A stretch of DNA of 64,000 nt from a virus: positions 62,001 through 126,000 of the IMG/VR virus record IMGVR_UViG_3300023440_000001. One strand, given 5' to 3'. A program made the translations under genes and the position numbers. The notes below the pieces were generated by a model, which was not told where the DNA came from, made no database searches, and saw nothing but the letters and a program-made list of their open reading frames with translations. Below, one piece after another: positions 39,677 through 48,352 of the stretch (position 1 is the first letter of the stretch; each line of letters opens with the position of its first letter).

Positions 39677-40405
39677 ATGGATGTCGATACCTGGGTACAA
39701 CAAGTCTCTGGCGGCAGGAGCCGCATCAGTCGCGAAGAAGAGCGACGACTGATTAACCTTTATAAGAATGGTACACCTGAGGAAAGAGAGTATGCTAAAG
39801 CAGAACTTCTCGCCTACAATGTCTTACCAATAGTAAATATCGCCCTGGAAGTCTATCATTCGTTTCCCAATGCCTATCGGATGGATGTACATGATCTAAT
39901 TCATCGTGGAGTGGAGGTATTTCTGGATAAGCTGGATAAGTTTGATCCGGAAAAGGCTCGCCTGATTACTTTCTATTCCCGTGATATAAAGACACAAATG
40001 CAGCGCATGGTCATGCGTTATGCAACCGCTATTCCTCAGGGATCCGTATTCCTGCAGCATATAGCAGGTAAACGGTCCCGTATCTACGGTCAGCTGATGC
40101 AGGAATTGGAGCGTGAACCCACAGACGATGAAGTCGCCGAGGTATTGGGAATCAAAACATCTACACTACAAATGGCAGATCGTTATACCAGTATCAAGTT
40201 TCATAGTTTGCCCGGTCTGGAGTTTGAAGACGCAAGTGGTTCTTACTCGCTGGAAGCCCGCAAGTTATTGCTTATCCTGCGTGATAAGCTGGACTTTCTG
40301 GATGATGAAGAGTTCGAGCGTTTCGTTGATAAACTCATATCCGGAGAAACTCCAGATGCGGAGCTGGTTGAAAAGACTCTGAACAAACTACGTGGAGGCA
40401 ACTAG
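39677..40405 (+). CDS. RNA polymerase sigma factor (sigma-70 family, regions 2-3)
   Basis: 242 residues. Region 2 is visible (~48-120): NVLPIVNIALEVYHSFPNAY, DVHDLIHRGVEVFLDKLDKF, FDPEKARLITFYSRDIKTQM. A region-3-like stretch follows, GQLMQELEREPTDDEVAEVLGI (~150-172). The C-terminal ~60 residues are acidic and do not look like a normal region 4. Likely redirects host RNA polymerase to phage promoters; the GTCTAC-N13-ATTCAC elements are obvious candidates. The nearest strong SD (GGTGGAG) is 15 bases away and just ahead of an out-of-frame ATG at 39667, so translation may be weak or coupled. Confidence 0.8.
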   Translation: MDVDTWVQQVSGGRSRISREEERRLINLYKNGTPEEREYAKAELLAYNVLPIVNIALEVYHSFPNAYRMDVHDLIHRGVEVFLDKLDKFDPEKARLITFYSRDIKTQMQRMVMRYATAIPQGSVFLQHIAGKRSRIYGQLMQELEREPTDDEVAEVLGIKTSTLQMADRYTSIKFHSLPGLEFEDASGSYSLEARKLLLILRDKLDFLDDEEFERFVDKLISGETPDAELVEKTLNKLRGGN

Positions 40406-40406
40406 A

Positions 40407-41675
40407 ATGGATGTACGTCAACAAATACGTCTCCGACTAAGAGATTATATCGCTCAGATGGGTATAGAAATCGATGAGCATGGCTACGCTCACTGTCCGT
40501 TACATAACGACTGCAAGACCAAGAGCTTTACCATTGCCGGTCCGAATGGTGGTAACAAATGGAAGTGCTTTGGTTGTGATAAGGGGGGTGATATCTTTAA
40601 CCTGGCACATGAACTGGAAGGTCTACCCTTAAGTGGTTCTGAATTTGCTACAGTCACCATTCCCACACTTGCCAAACGTTTCGGCATTCCTATTACAGTA
40701 AGGGTTCAGGATGATGAAACTCATCAACGTAACAAGCTGTTGGAGTTGTTTAACTTTGTCAAAGATCAGCTTGTTATCGATGATGTAGTTAAATCCTTTG
40801 CCGAAGATCGAGCTCTGGATATTACGCTCTTTAAGCGATTGGGTGTAGGACGAATACCCAGTTACCGATCTCTGATGACTCGTTTGAAGAAGCGCTTCAA
40901 GCAGGAGATTATCACTCTGTCCAAGATTGATCATCGGGATCTGTTTACCGATCGGATTCTGTTTACCCTGCACAATAGAAATGGCCAGCCAATCGGCTTC
41001 GGTGGTCGTTATATCGGTACCGATCCGGAAGCCAAGAAGTATGTGAACAGCTTTAACAACCCGCTCTATAATAAGTCACAATATCTTTACAATCTGCACC
41101 TGACCAAAACCGATCAGCCGCTATATGTTGTTGAAGGATACACGGATGTATTGCGGTTGATACAGAATGGTATTAACAATGTGGTTGGTGTTTGTGGCAC
41201 CGCCGTATCTGATGATCATATCAAGACACTAAAGTCCTTTAAGGAAATCATACTGGTATTGGATGGCGATAAAGCTGGTATCAGCCGGATGGATAAGGTG
41301 CGCAAACAGTTACCAAATGCTACCTGTAAGTTGATTCCTATGGATATGGATCCGGATAGTTACATTCGCAACTTTGGTATCGATTACTTTCTGCGTCTGG
41401 AAAACCTGGATTCGCTGGCCTGGGAGATTACTACCCATAAGTTCCATCAGAAGCTACATGATGTCGAAGTATTCCTGAACAGGATTGCCGATACATTACC
41501 ATTCAAACACAAGGAGTATCTGAAGAAACTTGCCCAGTCCAGTGGTGTGGCATTTATCGAGTTGCAAGACAGTTTGAATGCGCTGTTGAACCAACGCAAC
41601 TGGCGGGTATTGGATCAGCTGTTAAAAAGTAAGAAGCAGATTGCTTCCTTGATTATTCAGATTAAAACCGATTAG
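40407..41675 (+). CDS. dnaG: DnaG-type DNA primase
   Basis: 422 residues. Makes RNA primers for lagging-strand synthesis. CHC2 zinc domain at the N-terminus: HCPLHNDCKTKSF ... KWKCFGCDKGGDIFN (~29-60). Catalytic core with LFTDRILFTLHNRNGQPIGFGG and the TOPRIM motif LYVVEGYTDVLRL (~240), then EIILVLDGDKAG. The C-terminal helicase-interaction domain is short. ATG 40407 follows GGAGG and sits just past the sigma gene stop. No DnaB helicase is seen in this window. Confidence 0.93.
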   Translation: MDVRQQIRLRLRDYIAQMGIEIDEHGYAHCPLHNDCKTKSFTIAGPNGGNKWKCFGCDKGGDIFNLAHELEGLPLSGSEFATVTIPTLAKRFGIPITVRVQDDETHQRNKLLELFNFVKDQLVIDDVVKSFAEDRALDITLFKRLGVGRIPSYRSLMTRLKKRFKQEIITLSKIDHRDLFTDRILFTLHNRNGQPIGFGGRYIGTDPEAKKYVNSFNNPLYNKSQYLYNLHLTKTDQPLYVVEGYTDVLRLIQNGINNVVGVCGTAVSDDHIKTLKSFKEIILVLDGDKAGISRMDKVRKQLPNATCKLIPMDMDPDSYIRNFGIDYFLRLENLDSLAWEITTHKFHQKLHDVEVFLNRIADTLPFKHKEYLKKLAQSSGVAFIELQDSLNALLNQRNWRVLDQLLKSKKQIASLIIQIKTD

Positions 41676-41683
41676 GAGGTTGT

Positions 41684-42085
41684 ATGTCCAAAGAGATCGC
41701 AACAACCGATGAAATCCTGGCCGAAGAAGAGTTATCTCCGGAGCTGATTGACAAGAAGATCTCCAAGACCAAGGCGCTTCGTAAGCTGATAAACCTGCGC
41801 GCTATTGAGCGTCAGGTGAAGGAACAGATTGAGGAGATTCATGACGAAGCGCTGCGTGAATTCCGGGAACTCTTTTCCGGTAACAGAAAGGTCGTGGGTA
41901 GGAAGGTTAAGATTCAGGTTGCTTATGGCCCCACCACCTGGAAGTTCTCTAAAGATGTAGAGAAACTCAAGAAGGAACTGAAGGAGCTGCAGAAGAAGGA
42001 GAAGGCTGATGGTATTGCCAAGCCCATCCCATCGGATAAAGAACTTCTGAAGGTGGAGATTATTAACCCAACACAGGAGGATTAA
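41684..42085 (+). CDS. Hypothetical helical protein, 133 aa
   Basis: SD GGAGGTT. Charged helical protein with coiled-coil potential (KKELKELQKKEKAD) between primase and the Rad52-like gene, three bases from the latter. Likely a replication/recombination accessory, by position only. Confidence 0.6.
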   Translation: MSKEIATTDEILAEEELSPELIDKKISKTKALRKLINLRAIERQVKEQIEEIHDEALREFRELFSGNRKVVGRKVKIQVAYGPTTWKFSKDVEKLKKELKELQKKEKADGIAKPIPSDKELLKVEIINPTQED

Positions 42086-42088
42086 TCC

Positions 42089-42733
42089 GTGTCTGTTAAG
42101 CCGCTAAATGGTATGCGACTGTTACTTAATAAGTTGAAACGGCGCATACCCAAAGATCTGATTAAGCAGCGTAAGCAGGGTAAAGAACTGCTGGACTATA
42201 TTGAATGGACAACGGCTGCTGATATCCTGGATGATGTAGCAGTAACCTGGCAGAACTATGTTAAAGACGTTCATGTCGTCGGAGACAAGCTCATCATCAT
42301 TGGTGGAGTAAAAGTCAAAGACCCGGAAACCGGAGAATGGCTTACCCGTGAGAATGTTGGCATCGAGAAGATATCGACTGAATCCTACGGCGATGTCGCT
42401 TCGAATGCCTTTGCCATGATGTTCAAACGCTGTGGCGTTCTGTGGGGTCCAGGCCGAGAGCTGTATAAAGCACCAGACTATGCTCCCCATAAACTTGCCA
42501 GCATGGAACAGGTTCGGGAGATTCTGCGGCTTATGGAGGAGGGCAAGATTCCAGCTGAATACCATGATCCGATCATCAAACTGATTAACAGTGGTGAACT
42601 GGAAGCATCTCGTGCTCAGGCAGCCATAGCCAAGTTTGGCGGTAATGGTCATAGTGATGGTAATGGTTCTCAAGACGAGCCTGAAAAGAAACCTGCCAGG
42701 AAACCCAAAGCCGTCAAAACGTCCAAATCATAA
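42089..42733 (+). CDS. Rad52-like single-strand annealing protein
   Basis: 214 residues, GTG start after AGGAGG. The core (~30-135) reads YIEWTTAADILDDVAVTWQN, strands VGDKLIIIGGVKV, then IEKISTESYGDVASNAFAMM and FKRCGVLWGPGRELY, matching the beta-beta-alpha core of Rad52/Sak-type annealing proteins (W in strand 1 and A-x3-FKRC..x..G..LY at the end). Tail ~150-214 is low-complexity, basic and likely disordered, as in other phage annealers. Works with the RecA-like protein and SSB in recombination. Confidence 0.75.
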   Translation: MSVKPLNGMRLLLNKLKRRIPKDLIKQRKQGKELLDYIEWTTAADILDDVAVTWQNYVKDVHVVGDKLIIIGGVKVKDPETGEWLTRENVGIEKISTESYGDVASNAFAMMFKRCGVLWGPGRELYKAPDYAPHKLASMEQVREILRLMEEGKIPAEYHDPIIKLINSGELEASRAQAAIAKFGGNGHSDGNGSQDEPEKKPARKPKAVKTSKS

Positions 42734-42743
42734 GTCCGAGGGA

Positions 42744-42778
42744 GGTACCTGGTCGTCTTCCTATGGCGGCCGGGTACC
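42744..42778 (+). other. Long intergenic hairpin
   Basis: GGTACCTGGTCGTC pairs with GGCGGCCGGGTACC over 14 bp (several G.U) around a 7-base loop TTCCTAT. It ends the replication-gene run before the membrane protein gene. No U-run; transcript 3'-end protection or attenuation are possible. Confidence 0.5.
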
Positions 42779-42805
42779 GGTTAATCCTTAAGCGAAGGTA
42801 ATATC

Positions 42806-43360
42806 ATGATAGTGAAAGCAGTGCTTATCATTCTGTTTTCAACGGTTATCGGATATGTCACGAACTACATTGCCATCCGCATGCTGTTTCGTCCCTGGAA
42901 AGCATATCATATTGGTCAGTTCCGGATACCATTCACGCCAGGACTTATACCCAAGGAGAAAGAGCGGCTGGCACAATCCATTGGAGATAGTGTGACATAT
43001 CTAATGCGCCCCAGTCAATTGCGTACGCACTTGACAAAACCAGGAATACTGGTGCAGATACATGAGGCGGTAGACAAGATGTTTGATGAGTATCCCATTC
43101 TGAATCTTCTTCCGGATCGCATCCGTCTGATGATCTTCTATCGCTTCATGATACTTGTATTGGAACGCATCCCGGATCTGGTTAATCGTCTTGATGTTCC
43201 TGGTATTGTTTCCAATAGTGTTCGTGAGTTCTCAAATCAGGAACTGGAAGATATGATTGTTTCCATCACAAATCGTGAGTTGCAAGGTATTACCTGGTTT
43301 GGTGCGGTGCTGGGATGTCTTATTGGTATTGTTCAAGTCTTAATTATAGGAGTTATGTAG
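42806..43360 (+). CDS. DUF445 family membrane protein, shortened
   Basis: 184 residues versus roughly 350-400 for host family members such as Bacillus YheB. Diagnostic start: VIGYVTNYIAIRMLFRPWKA, then FRIPFTPGLIPKEKERLAQSIG. Ends with TNRELQGITWFGAVLGCLIG plus a hydrophobic helix, as in complete members, so the middle has been removed while both ends are kept. Predicted inner-membrane protein with N- and C-terminal TM segments. Probably host-derived; role in infection unknown. The start of nrdJ is 2 bases after its stop. Confidence 0.82.
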   Translation: MIVKAVLIILFSTVIGYVTNYIAIRMLFRPWKAYHIGQFRIPFTPGLIPKEKERLAQSIGDSVTYLMRPSQLRTHLTKPGILVQIHEAVDKMFDEYPILNLLPDRIRLMIFYRFMILVLERIPDLVNRLDVPGIVSNSVREFSNQELEDMIVSITNRELQGITWFGAVLGCLIGIVQVLIIGVM

Positions 43361-43362
43361 CC

Positions 43363-45903
43363 ATGTTGGTTGCTCAATCTGTTGAACTATACGATACGGA
43401 TCGTTATTACGCCGGATTGGAAGACGGTGGTATGACTCGTGATGTGGTCAACAAGAAGTATATTGCTCCTGATGATAATGTTAATCTCTACCGTATGTGG
43501 ATGCGTGTAGCGCGCGCTGCGGCTAGTGTGGAGAAGAATCAGGTAGAGCAGGAGAAAAGGGCTTATGAGTTTCTGGGTATTCTGAAAGACTTTGTCTTTG
43601 TTCCCGGTGGTCGCATCCTTCATGGTGCCGGTCGGGAAAGTGCCCGTCGTAAGCCCACGCTTTCCAATTGTTATGTGATCGGTATTCGTTCTCGATTTCG
43701 GGAAGATATCGAAGTTCCCGGACCCATTAGTACCTTTATTCGGCTGGTGGCCGATACGCTGTGGGAACCGGAAGACGCACTCGAATACGTGAAACACAAG
43801 TTTGCTTCATTGGAGGGAACGTCGGCGATTATTAGCAACGCAATTGCTGAGATAGAAGAAGCGGTCAGAGAACTAAAGGCCTTTAATAATACTAACAGCA
43901 TTAACCGCCTGATTGATAAGTATACCGAATACCCATCTGATTCCGTAGAAGCGGCTTATGACTGGTTGAAAGAAGCTGCTATGGTGTACCGAACCGGTGG
44001 CGGAGTTGGAGTCGATGTAGGCGTGTTTCGTCCCAAAGGGTCTCCGGTAAATGCCACTATCTCTCAGGCGCCCGGTGCCACCTGGTTTATGAACCTGATG
44101 TCAGAATCCACCAATACAATCTCCCAAAGCGGGCGACGTGGTGCGCTTATGATTACCATACCGGTATGGCACCCGGATGTGGAAGACTTCATCACCATCA
44201 AGAACGATCCGCAGCGCAGCTCGGTAAAGTATGCTAATATATCGGTCAAGGTAACCGATGACTTCATGAGAGCAGTAGAACGAAATGAAGAGTATTCACT
44301 TCGCTGGCGGGGTGTCACCTATCGAAAGGTAAACGCCCGGGATCTGTGGATGAAGATCATCGAAAATGCCTGGGCCAGTGCCGAACCCGGTATCATCTTC
44401 TGGGATCGTATGACTCAATATCATAATCTGGAGCATCTGGATATTCCACTGCTGGGAGTGAATCCCTGTGCGGAACAACCGTTGGCTGACAGCACGGCCT
44501 GTAATCTGGGTGCCATTAATCTGAGTAAGTTTGTTAACGAAGAAGGCGAGTTCAGTTATGAGAGATTTAGACATGTTGTTCGTGTGGCCGTTCGTTTTAT
44601 GGATAACATTATTGATTACAATGCCCCGAATCATGCAACCGGGGATATCTCGGATTCTGTCTTACGAGATCGCCGGGTTGGCCTTGGCATTATGGGTCTT
44701 GCTGACATGCTTATTAAGATGGGCATTCGATACGACACCGAAGAAGCGCTGGAAGTTGTGGAAAAGATAATGCGTATCTATCGGGACGAAGCCTATCTGG
44801 CATCGGTGGAACTGGCTAAGGAGCGAGGTCCATTCCCTGCCTATGACTTTGAAAGTTATAAGAAGTCTGGTTTCTACAAATCTCTTCCGGAGCATATCCG
44901 GGTTGAAATCATGGCATCTGGTATCCGTAATGGTACATTATTAACTGTTGCTCCCACCGGAACGACGGCAATTGCTGCCATGACCAGCTCCGGTATTGAA
45001 CCCATCTTTCAGACAAGTTACACGCGAAGGGTAAAGCAGGATGACGGTGTATCCTTCCGGGAGTATAAAGTCTATCATCCACTGATCAAGGATCTCTTCG
45101 GTGATGATCAGGACCTGCCGGATTATGTAGTCACCGCCCATCAGATTGATCCGAACTTCCGAGTGCGCATGCAGGCAGTGATCCAGAGGTATGTGGATGC
45201 CAGCATATCGTCCACTGTGAACCTACCAGAAGATGCACAACCTGACGACATAGCAGGTATCTATGAGACTGCCTGGAAGGAAGGCTTGAAAGGTATCACT
45301 GTGTATCGAGAAGGCAGCCGGGAAGGAATACTTATCAGTGAAAAGAAGACGGCTGAGCAAAGACTGTCTAAGACAGAGAGCTCCGACGACTTCGATGGAA
45401 CACGCAGACCGACCTCTCGTCCCAAACGTCTCTATGGATATACGGAGAAGATTCGCACCGGTCAGGGTAACATGCTGATCACGATTAACGAAGATCAGGA
45501 TGGTAATCTGTTTGAAGTCATTGCTCGCCTGGGTAAATCCGGTGGAGATGATGCCGCAACATGTGAGGCGTTGTCCCGAGTCATCAGTATCGCCCTGCGA
45601 GCCGGAGTCGACCCCTGGGAAATCGTGGATCAGCTGAAAGATCAGGCCGGTGCTCAACCGGTAATCTATCACTTCGAAGGTTCCGATGTGGGTACTTTTA
45701 TTAAGTCCACTCCGGATGCCATTGGTCAGGCCCTGGAGTTCTATCTGCGCTCAAAAGAGATAGAAGATGATACTCCACAGTCGCCTACTTCCGGATCGAA
45801 CGGTAAGGGCAGTAAGTGTCCGGAGTGTGGTTCACCTACCGGATTCATTAATGAAAACGGCTGTGGCCACTGTGTAGACTGTGGTTATTCCAAATGTGGA
45901 TAA
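43363..45903 (+). CDS. nrdJ: Class II (adenosylcobalamin-dependent) ribonucleotide reductase
   Basis: 846 residues. Reduces ribonucleotides to deoxyribonucleotides using a B12-derived radical, needing no oxygen and no second subunit. Seen: VPGGRILHGAGRESARRKP, LSNCYVIG, RTGGGVGVDVGVFRPKGSPV, SGRRGALMITIPVWHPD, active-site loop GVNPCAEQPLADSTACNLGAI, APTGTTAIAAMTSSGIEPIF, and YVDASISSTVNLP. C-terminal zinc ribbon CPECGSPTG ... CGHCVDCGYSKCG. ATG 43363 follows AGGAG. An upstream in-frame stretch overlaps the DUF445 gene and is rejected. CobS/CobT-like genes lie close downstream. Confidence 0.95.
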   Translation: MLVAQSVELYDTDRYYAGLEDGGMTRDVVNKKYIAPDDNVNLYRMWMRVARAAASVEKNQVEQEKRAYEFLGILKDFVFVPGGRILHGAGRESARRKPTLSNCYVIGIRSRFREDIEVPGPISTFIRLVADTLWEPEDALEYVKHKFASLEGTSAIISNAIAEIEEAVRELKAFNNTNSINRLIDKYTEYPSDSVEAAYDWLKEAAMVYRTGGGVGVDVGVFRPKGSPVNATISQAPGATWFMNLMSESTNTISQSGRRGALMITIPVWHPDVEDFITIKNDPQRSSVKYANISVKVTDDFMRAVERNEEYSLRWRGVTYRKVNARDLWMKIIENAWASAEPGIIFWDRMTQYHNLEHLDIPLLGVNPCAEQPLADSTACNLGAINLSKFVNEEGEFSYERFRHVVRVAVRFMDNIIDYNAPNHATGDISDSVLRDRRVGLGIMGLADMLIKMGIRYDTEEALEVVEKIMRIYRDEAYLASVELAKERGPFPAYDFESYKKSGFYKSLPEHIRVEIMASGIRNGTLLTVAPTGTTAIAAMTSSGIEPIFQTSYTRRVKQDDGVSFREYKVYHPLIKDLFGDDQDLPDYVVTAHQIDPNFRVRMQAVIQRYVDASISSTVNLPEDAQPDDIAGIYETAWKEGLKGITVYREGSREGILISEKKTAEQRLSKTESSDDFDGTRRPTSRPKRLYGYTEKIRTGQGNMLITINEDQDGNLFEVIARLGKSGGDDAATCEALSRVISIALRAGVDPWEIVDQLKDQAGAQPVIYHFEGSDVGTFIKSTPDAIGQALEFYLRSKEIEDDTPQSPTSGSNGKGSKCPECGSPTGFINENGCGHCVDCGYSKCG

Positions 45904-45907
45904 AAGC

Positions 45908-45943
45908 GTAGACTGTCAGTCTACAGAAAGTGGCCCTATTCAC
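45908..45943 (+). promoter_or_regulatory. Bipartite GTCTAC-N13-ATTCAC element, copy 5
   Basis: GTAGACTG-T-CAGTCTAC (45908-45924), 13 bases, ATTCAC (45938-45943). The TCCC extension is TATTC here, and the downstream box lies across the 5' arm and loop of a strong terminator hairpin, the only copy so arranged. It separates nrdJ from the first AAA+/VWA block. Confidence 0.65.
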
Positions 45944-45968
45944 TATTCGGATAGGGCCACTCTTTCTT
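45929..45968 (+). terminator. Rho-independent terminator after nrdJ
   Basis: AGTGGCCCTAT (45929-45939) pairs perfectly with ATAGGGCCACT (45951-45961) around an 11-base loop, followed by CTTTCTTA. It interlocks with promoter-like copy 5. Confidence 0.75.
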
Positions 45969-46002
45969 ATCATGTAGGGTAAACATAATAGGAGATATTG
46001 TT

Positions 46003-46332
46003 ATGGCCAAGAGTAAGAAAACCACCAGGCGCTCATCTTCCAGAGAGGAAGAAACCGCTCAAGCGACCGAATCTCTAATCTATGAGGACAAATGGATTCG
46101 TATTACAGCGGATGCACTACAGTACACGTTGACTGATAAACGCTGTAATCAGAACTGGTACTTCAGCCGTATTGAATCACTGGCTACCAGTCTGATAGAC
46201 ATGCTGGTAAAAGAAGAGCAGCGCCGTCTGAAAGAGTTCATTATTAACCTGGATGATGTAAAGAACCATGCCCTGATGGTATTGAGTTCACTTAAACTTG
46301 GAGACAACGATGGCTATCGAAAAGCTAATTGA
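46003..46332 (+). CDS. Hypothetical protein, 109 aa
   Basis: First gene after copy 5; SD GGAGA. Basic low-complexity N-terminus (MAKSKKTTRRSSSREEETAQ) then a folded alpha/beta part. Overlaps the VWA gene by 23 bases, so probably belongs to the same operon. Confidence 0.58.
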   Translation: MAKSKKTTRRSSSREEETAQATESLIYEDKWIRITADALQYTLTDKRCNQNWYFSRIESLATSLIDMLVKEEQRRLKEFIINLDDVKNHALMVLSSLKLGDNDGYRKAN

Positions 46333-48352
46333 TCGTAATGTATTAAAGCTGTTGTCGGGTAAGGATCTGACCGTTTCTTTCGATAATAGTGGTAGAATGT
46401 CCACTGACAACGTCAAGATATATCTTCCTGCCGAAATGGAGACCAGTTCCAGTGCCAATGCAATTCGAGGTGCGCTGGACCATGAAACAGCACATGTGAA
46501 ATGGTCGGACTGGGATATACTGGGAGAGATCTCGCCCCGTCTGAAGGGATGTCTGAACCTGCTGGAAGATCTTCGCATTGATCATATGCGCCGTCTGGAA
46601 GGAAAGGGTTATCAGATCAATAATGAAAGTCTGACGAGATGGATTGCTGAGCGGATTAGGACGAAGATCTATGAAGGGGAAAAGGTTCTACGGGAGGACT
46701 TATTAGCTGCCTTCCAATTGCTGGAAGATATTGCCGGCTATGAGAATCCGTTTCGGGACAAGATGAATGAAAAGGCCTATCAAATGGCCGAAGTTGCCCA
46801 ACCCCTGGCACTAGAAGCAATCCAAAAAGAGAATACCCAGGAGGTTCTTCCCCTGGCAATTGAATTGGATCGTCTATGGTATGGCGCACCAGAAGAGGAA
46901 GAAAAGGTCGAGGGACCGGGTTCTGATGGAAGCCCGGGTGATAACAAGGAATCAGGTGATGGTAGTGATAAGCAGAAGGACAAACAGGCCGCTCCCGATT
47001 CTGACCAGGATAACGGCGAAAACGGAGGCAATCAGAATGAAGATCAAGATCAAGATTCAAAAGATGAAGGTAAAGTTAAAGTGGAAGTTAAAGTAGGAAA
47101 GTCCGGCGAGAACGATAGTAGCTCCGATGGAAATGATGATGGTTCTGAAGATAGTGCTTCGTCTTCAGAAACAGATGATGCTTCAGGGGATGAGTCGTCT
47201 GGTAGCGAAGACGGTTCCGATGACTCTGGCGGTGATTCCGGAGAAGATTCCGCAGCAGCAACTCCAGATTCCAGTGAGGGTGAGCCACTTGTTCACGATG
47301 GTTCCAACGAGTTGAAGGACTCGGAAATGGATGCAACTTCCTATGATGCACTTCCGGGAGGCGGTGTTGGTGCCACATCAATTGGTATTCTGGTAGATGA
47401 TTCGGATGGTCTATTATTCGAGTATATGGAGCCGCCGGTTAGGGATGTTATGGACGGGTATAGTGGGTCTGTTTATACCTGTGAAACATCCAGGGATGTT
47501 GAAGTCTATGCCCCGGATGATGGCTTTGCCCATAGTGAATATAATGCTGTAAAATCCGAGGTATCCAACCTGATTAATGGTCTTAAGCAGGACTTTCTGT
47601 CTTCCGTTTATACTGAGACCAGAGCACGTTTTCAGCGTAAGCTCTACTCCGGTAAAGTTGATTCTCGTAGTCTGGCTTCCATTAACGTGGACCCACGGGT
47701 GTTTAAACGCCGGGCTAACAAACGTGATCTGGACACAGTATTAAGTTACCTGGTCGATCTATCAGGATCTATGGCCGGAGAAAAGGAGAAACTGGCTCGT
47801 GCCAGCGCTATCCTGCTTTCAGAGGTAACCGATCGGTTGGATATTCCTTTTGAAGTGCTGGGATTTACTTCTACGGGTAGAGAGGTTGGAAATAGGTTTG
47901 TGACCCGTCAGGAAGGTGTGCTCCATGTAATCTATAAAGACTTCAATGAATCCTATCGACGAGTCCGTCATCGGCTGGGTAGGTTGAAGGTCGACCCGTT
48001 ACATGGAGTTGATAGATATGGTTGTAACAACTGTGACGGGGAGGCCGTTCTGTGGGCATCTCGCCGATTATATGCCCGTCCGGAAAAGCGCAAGATCCTT
48101 ATTGTTCTTTCTGATGGCGAGCCAGCGATACACAGTAAGAGTATACGATTGCTGGAGACTCACCTGAAACAGATGATTCAGCTGGCTCGTGTTTCCGGAA
48201 TTGAAGTCTATGCGATCGGTCTGGTATATGATCCCAGCCAGTTCTACGGTAAAGAATACACTGTTGTTATGAAGAATACAAGCCAGTTCACCATCCAGTT
48301 CTTTAAGTCATTCACATCTATTTTACGTAAAGGTATTGGAGGTCGAAAGTGA
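46310..48352 (+). CDS. VWA-domain protein with zincin-like N-terminus (CobT-like), pair 1
   Basis: 680 residues. N-terminal domain holds HETAH (~58-62), an HExxH metalloprotease-like zinc motif. Residues ~200-345 are an extreme low-complexity acidic linker (Asp/Glu/Ser/Gly/Asn). The C-terminal VWA domain has a complete MIDAS: DLSGSMAGEKE (~483), a CDGEAVLW threonine-position segment, and VLSDGEPA. The same architecture as CobT of cobaltochelatase and related VWA-metalloprotease partners of MoxR ATPases. Overlaps the AAA+ gene by 4 bases. Probably a remodelling/chelatase complex; substrate unknown. Confidence 0.82.
   Translation: MAIEKLIDRNVLKLLSGKDLTVSFDNSGRMSTDNVKIYLPAEMETSSSANAIRGALDHETAHVKWSDWDILGEISPRLKGCLNLLEDLRIDHMRRLEGKGYQINNESLTRWIAERIRTKIYEGEKVLREDLLAAFQLLEDIAGYENPFRDKMNEKAYQMAEVAQPLALEAIQKENTQEVLPLAIELDRLWYGAPEEEEKVEGPGSDGSPGDNKESGDGSDKQKDKQAAPDSDQDNGENGGNQNEDQDQDSKDEGKVKVEVKVGKSGENDSSSDGNDDGSEDSASSSETDDASGDESSGSEDGSDDSGGDSGEDSAAATPDSSEGEPLVHDGSNELKDSEMDATSYDALPGGGVGATSIGILVDDSDGLLFEYMEPPVRDVMDGYSGSVYTCETSRDVEVYAPDDGFAHSEYNAVKSEVSNLINGLKQDFLSSVYTETRARFQRKLYSGKVDSRSLASINVDPRVFKRRANKRDLDTVLSYLVDLSGSMAGEKEKLARASAILLSEVTDRLDIPFEVLGFTSTGREVGNRFVTRQEGVLHVIYKDFNESYRRVRHRLGRLKVDPLHGVDRYGCNNCDGEAVLWASRRLYARPEKRKILIVLSDGEPAIHSKSIRLLETHLKQMIQLARVSGIEVYAIGLVYDPSQFYGKEYTVVMKNTSQFTIQFFKSFTSILRKGIGGRK

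Noticed and set aside
42763-42801. 12-codon ORF with an upstream GGAGG inside the 42744-42778 hairpin
   Set aside because: SD is 17 bases away and paired in the hairpin; no support for translation.
43315-43362. Upstream in-frame start for nrdJ
   Set aside because: Lies inside the DUF445 C-terminal helix coding region; ATG 43363 has AGGAG 10 bases upstream.
46860-47300. Alternative frames across the acidic repeat-like region of the VWA gene
   Set aside because: They arise from the low-complexity Asp/Ser/Gly codon pattern; the main frame is continuous with both flanking domains.
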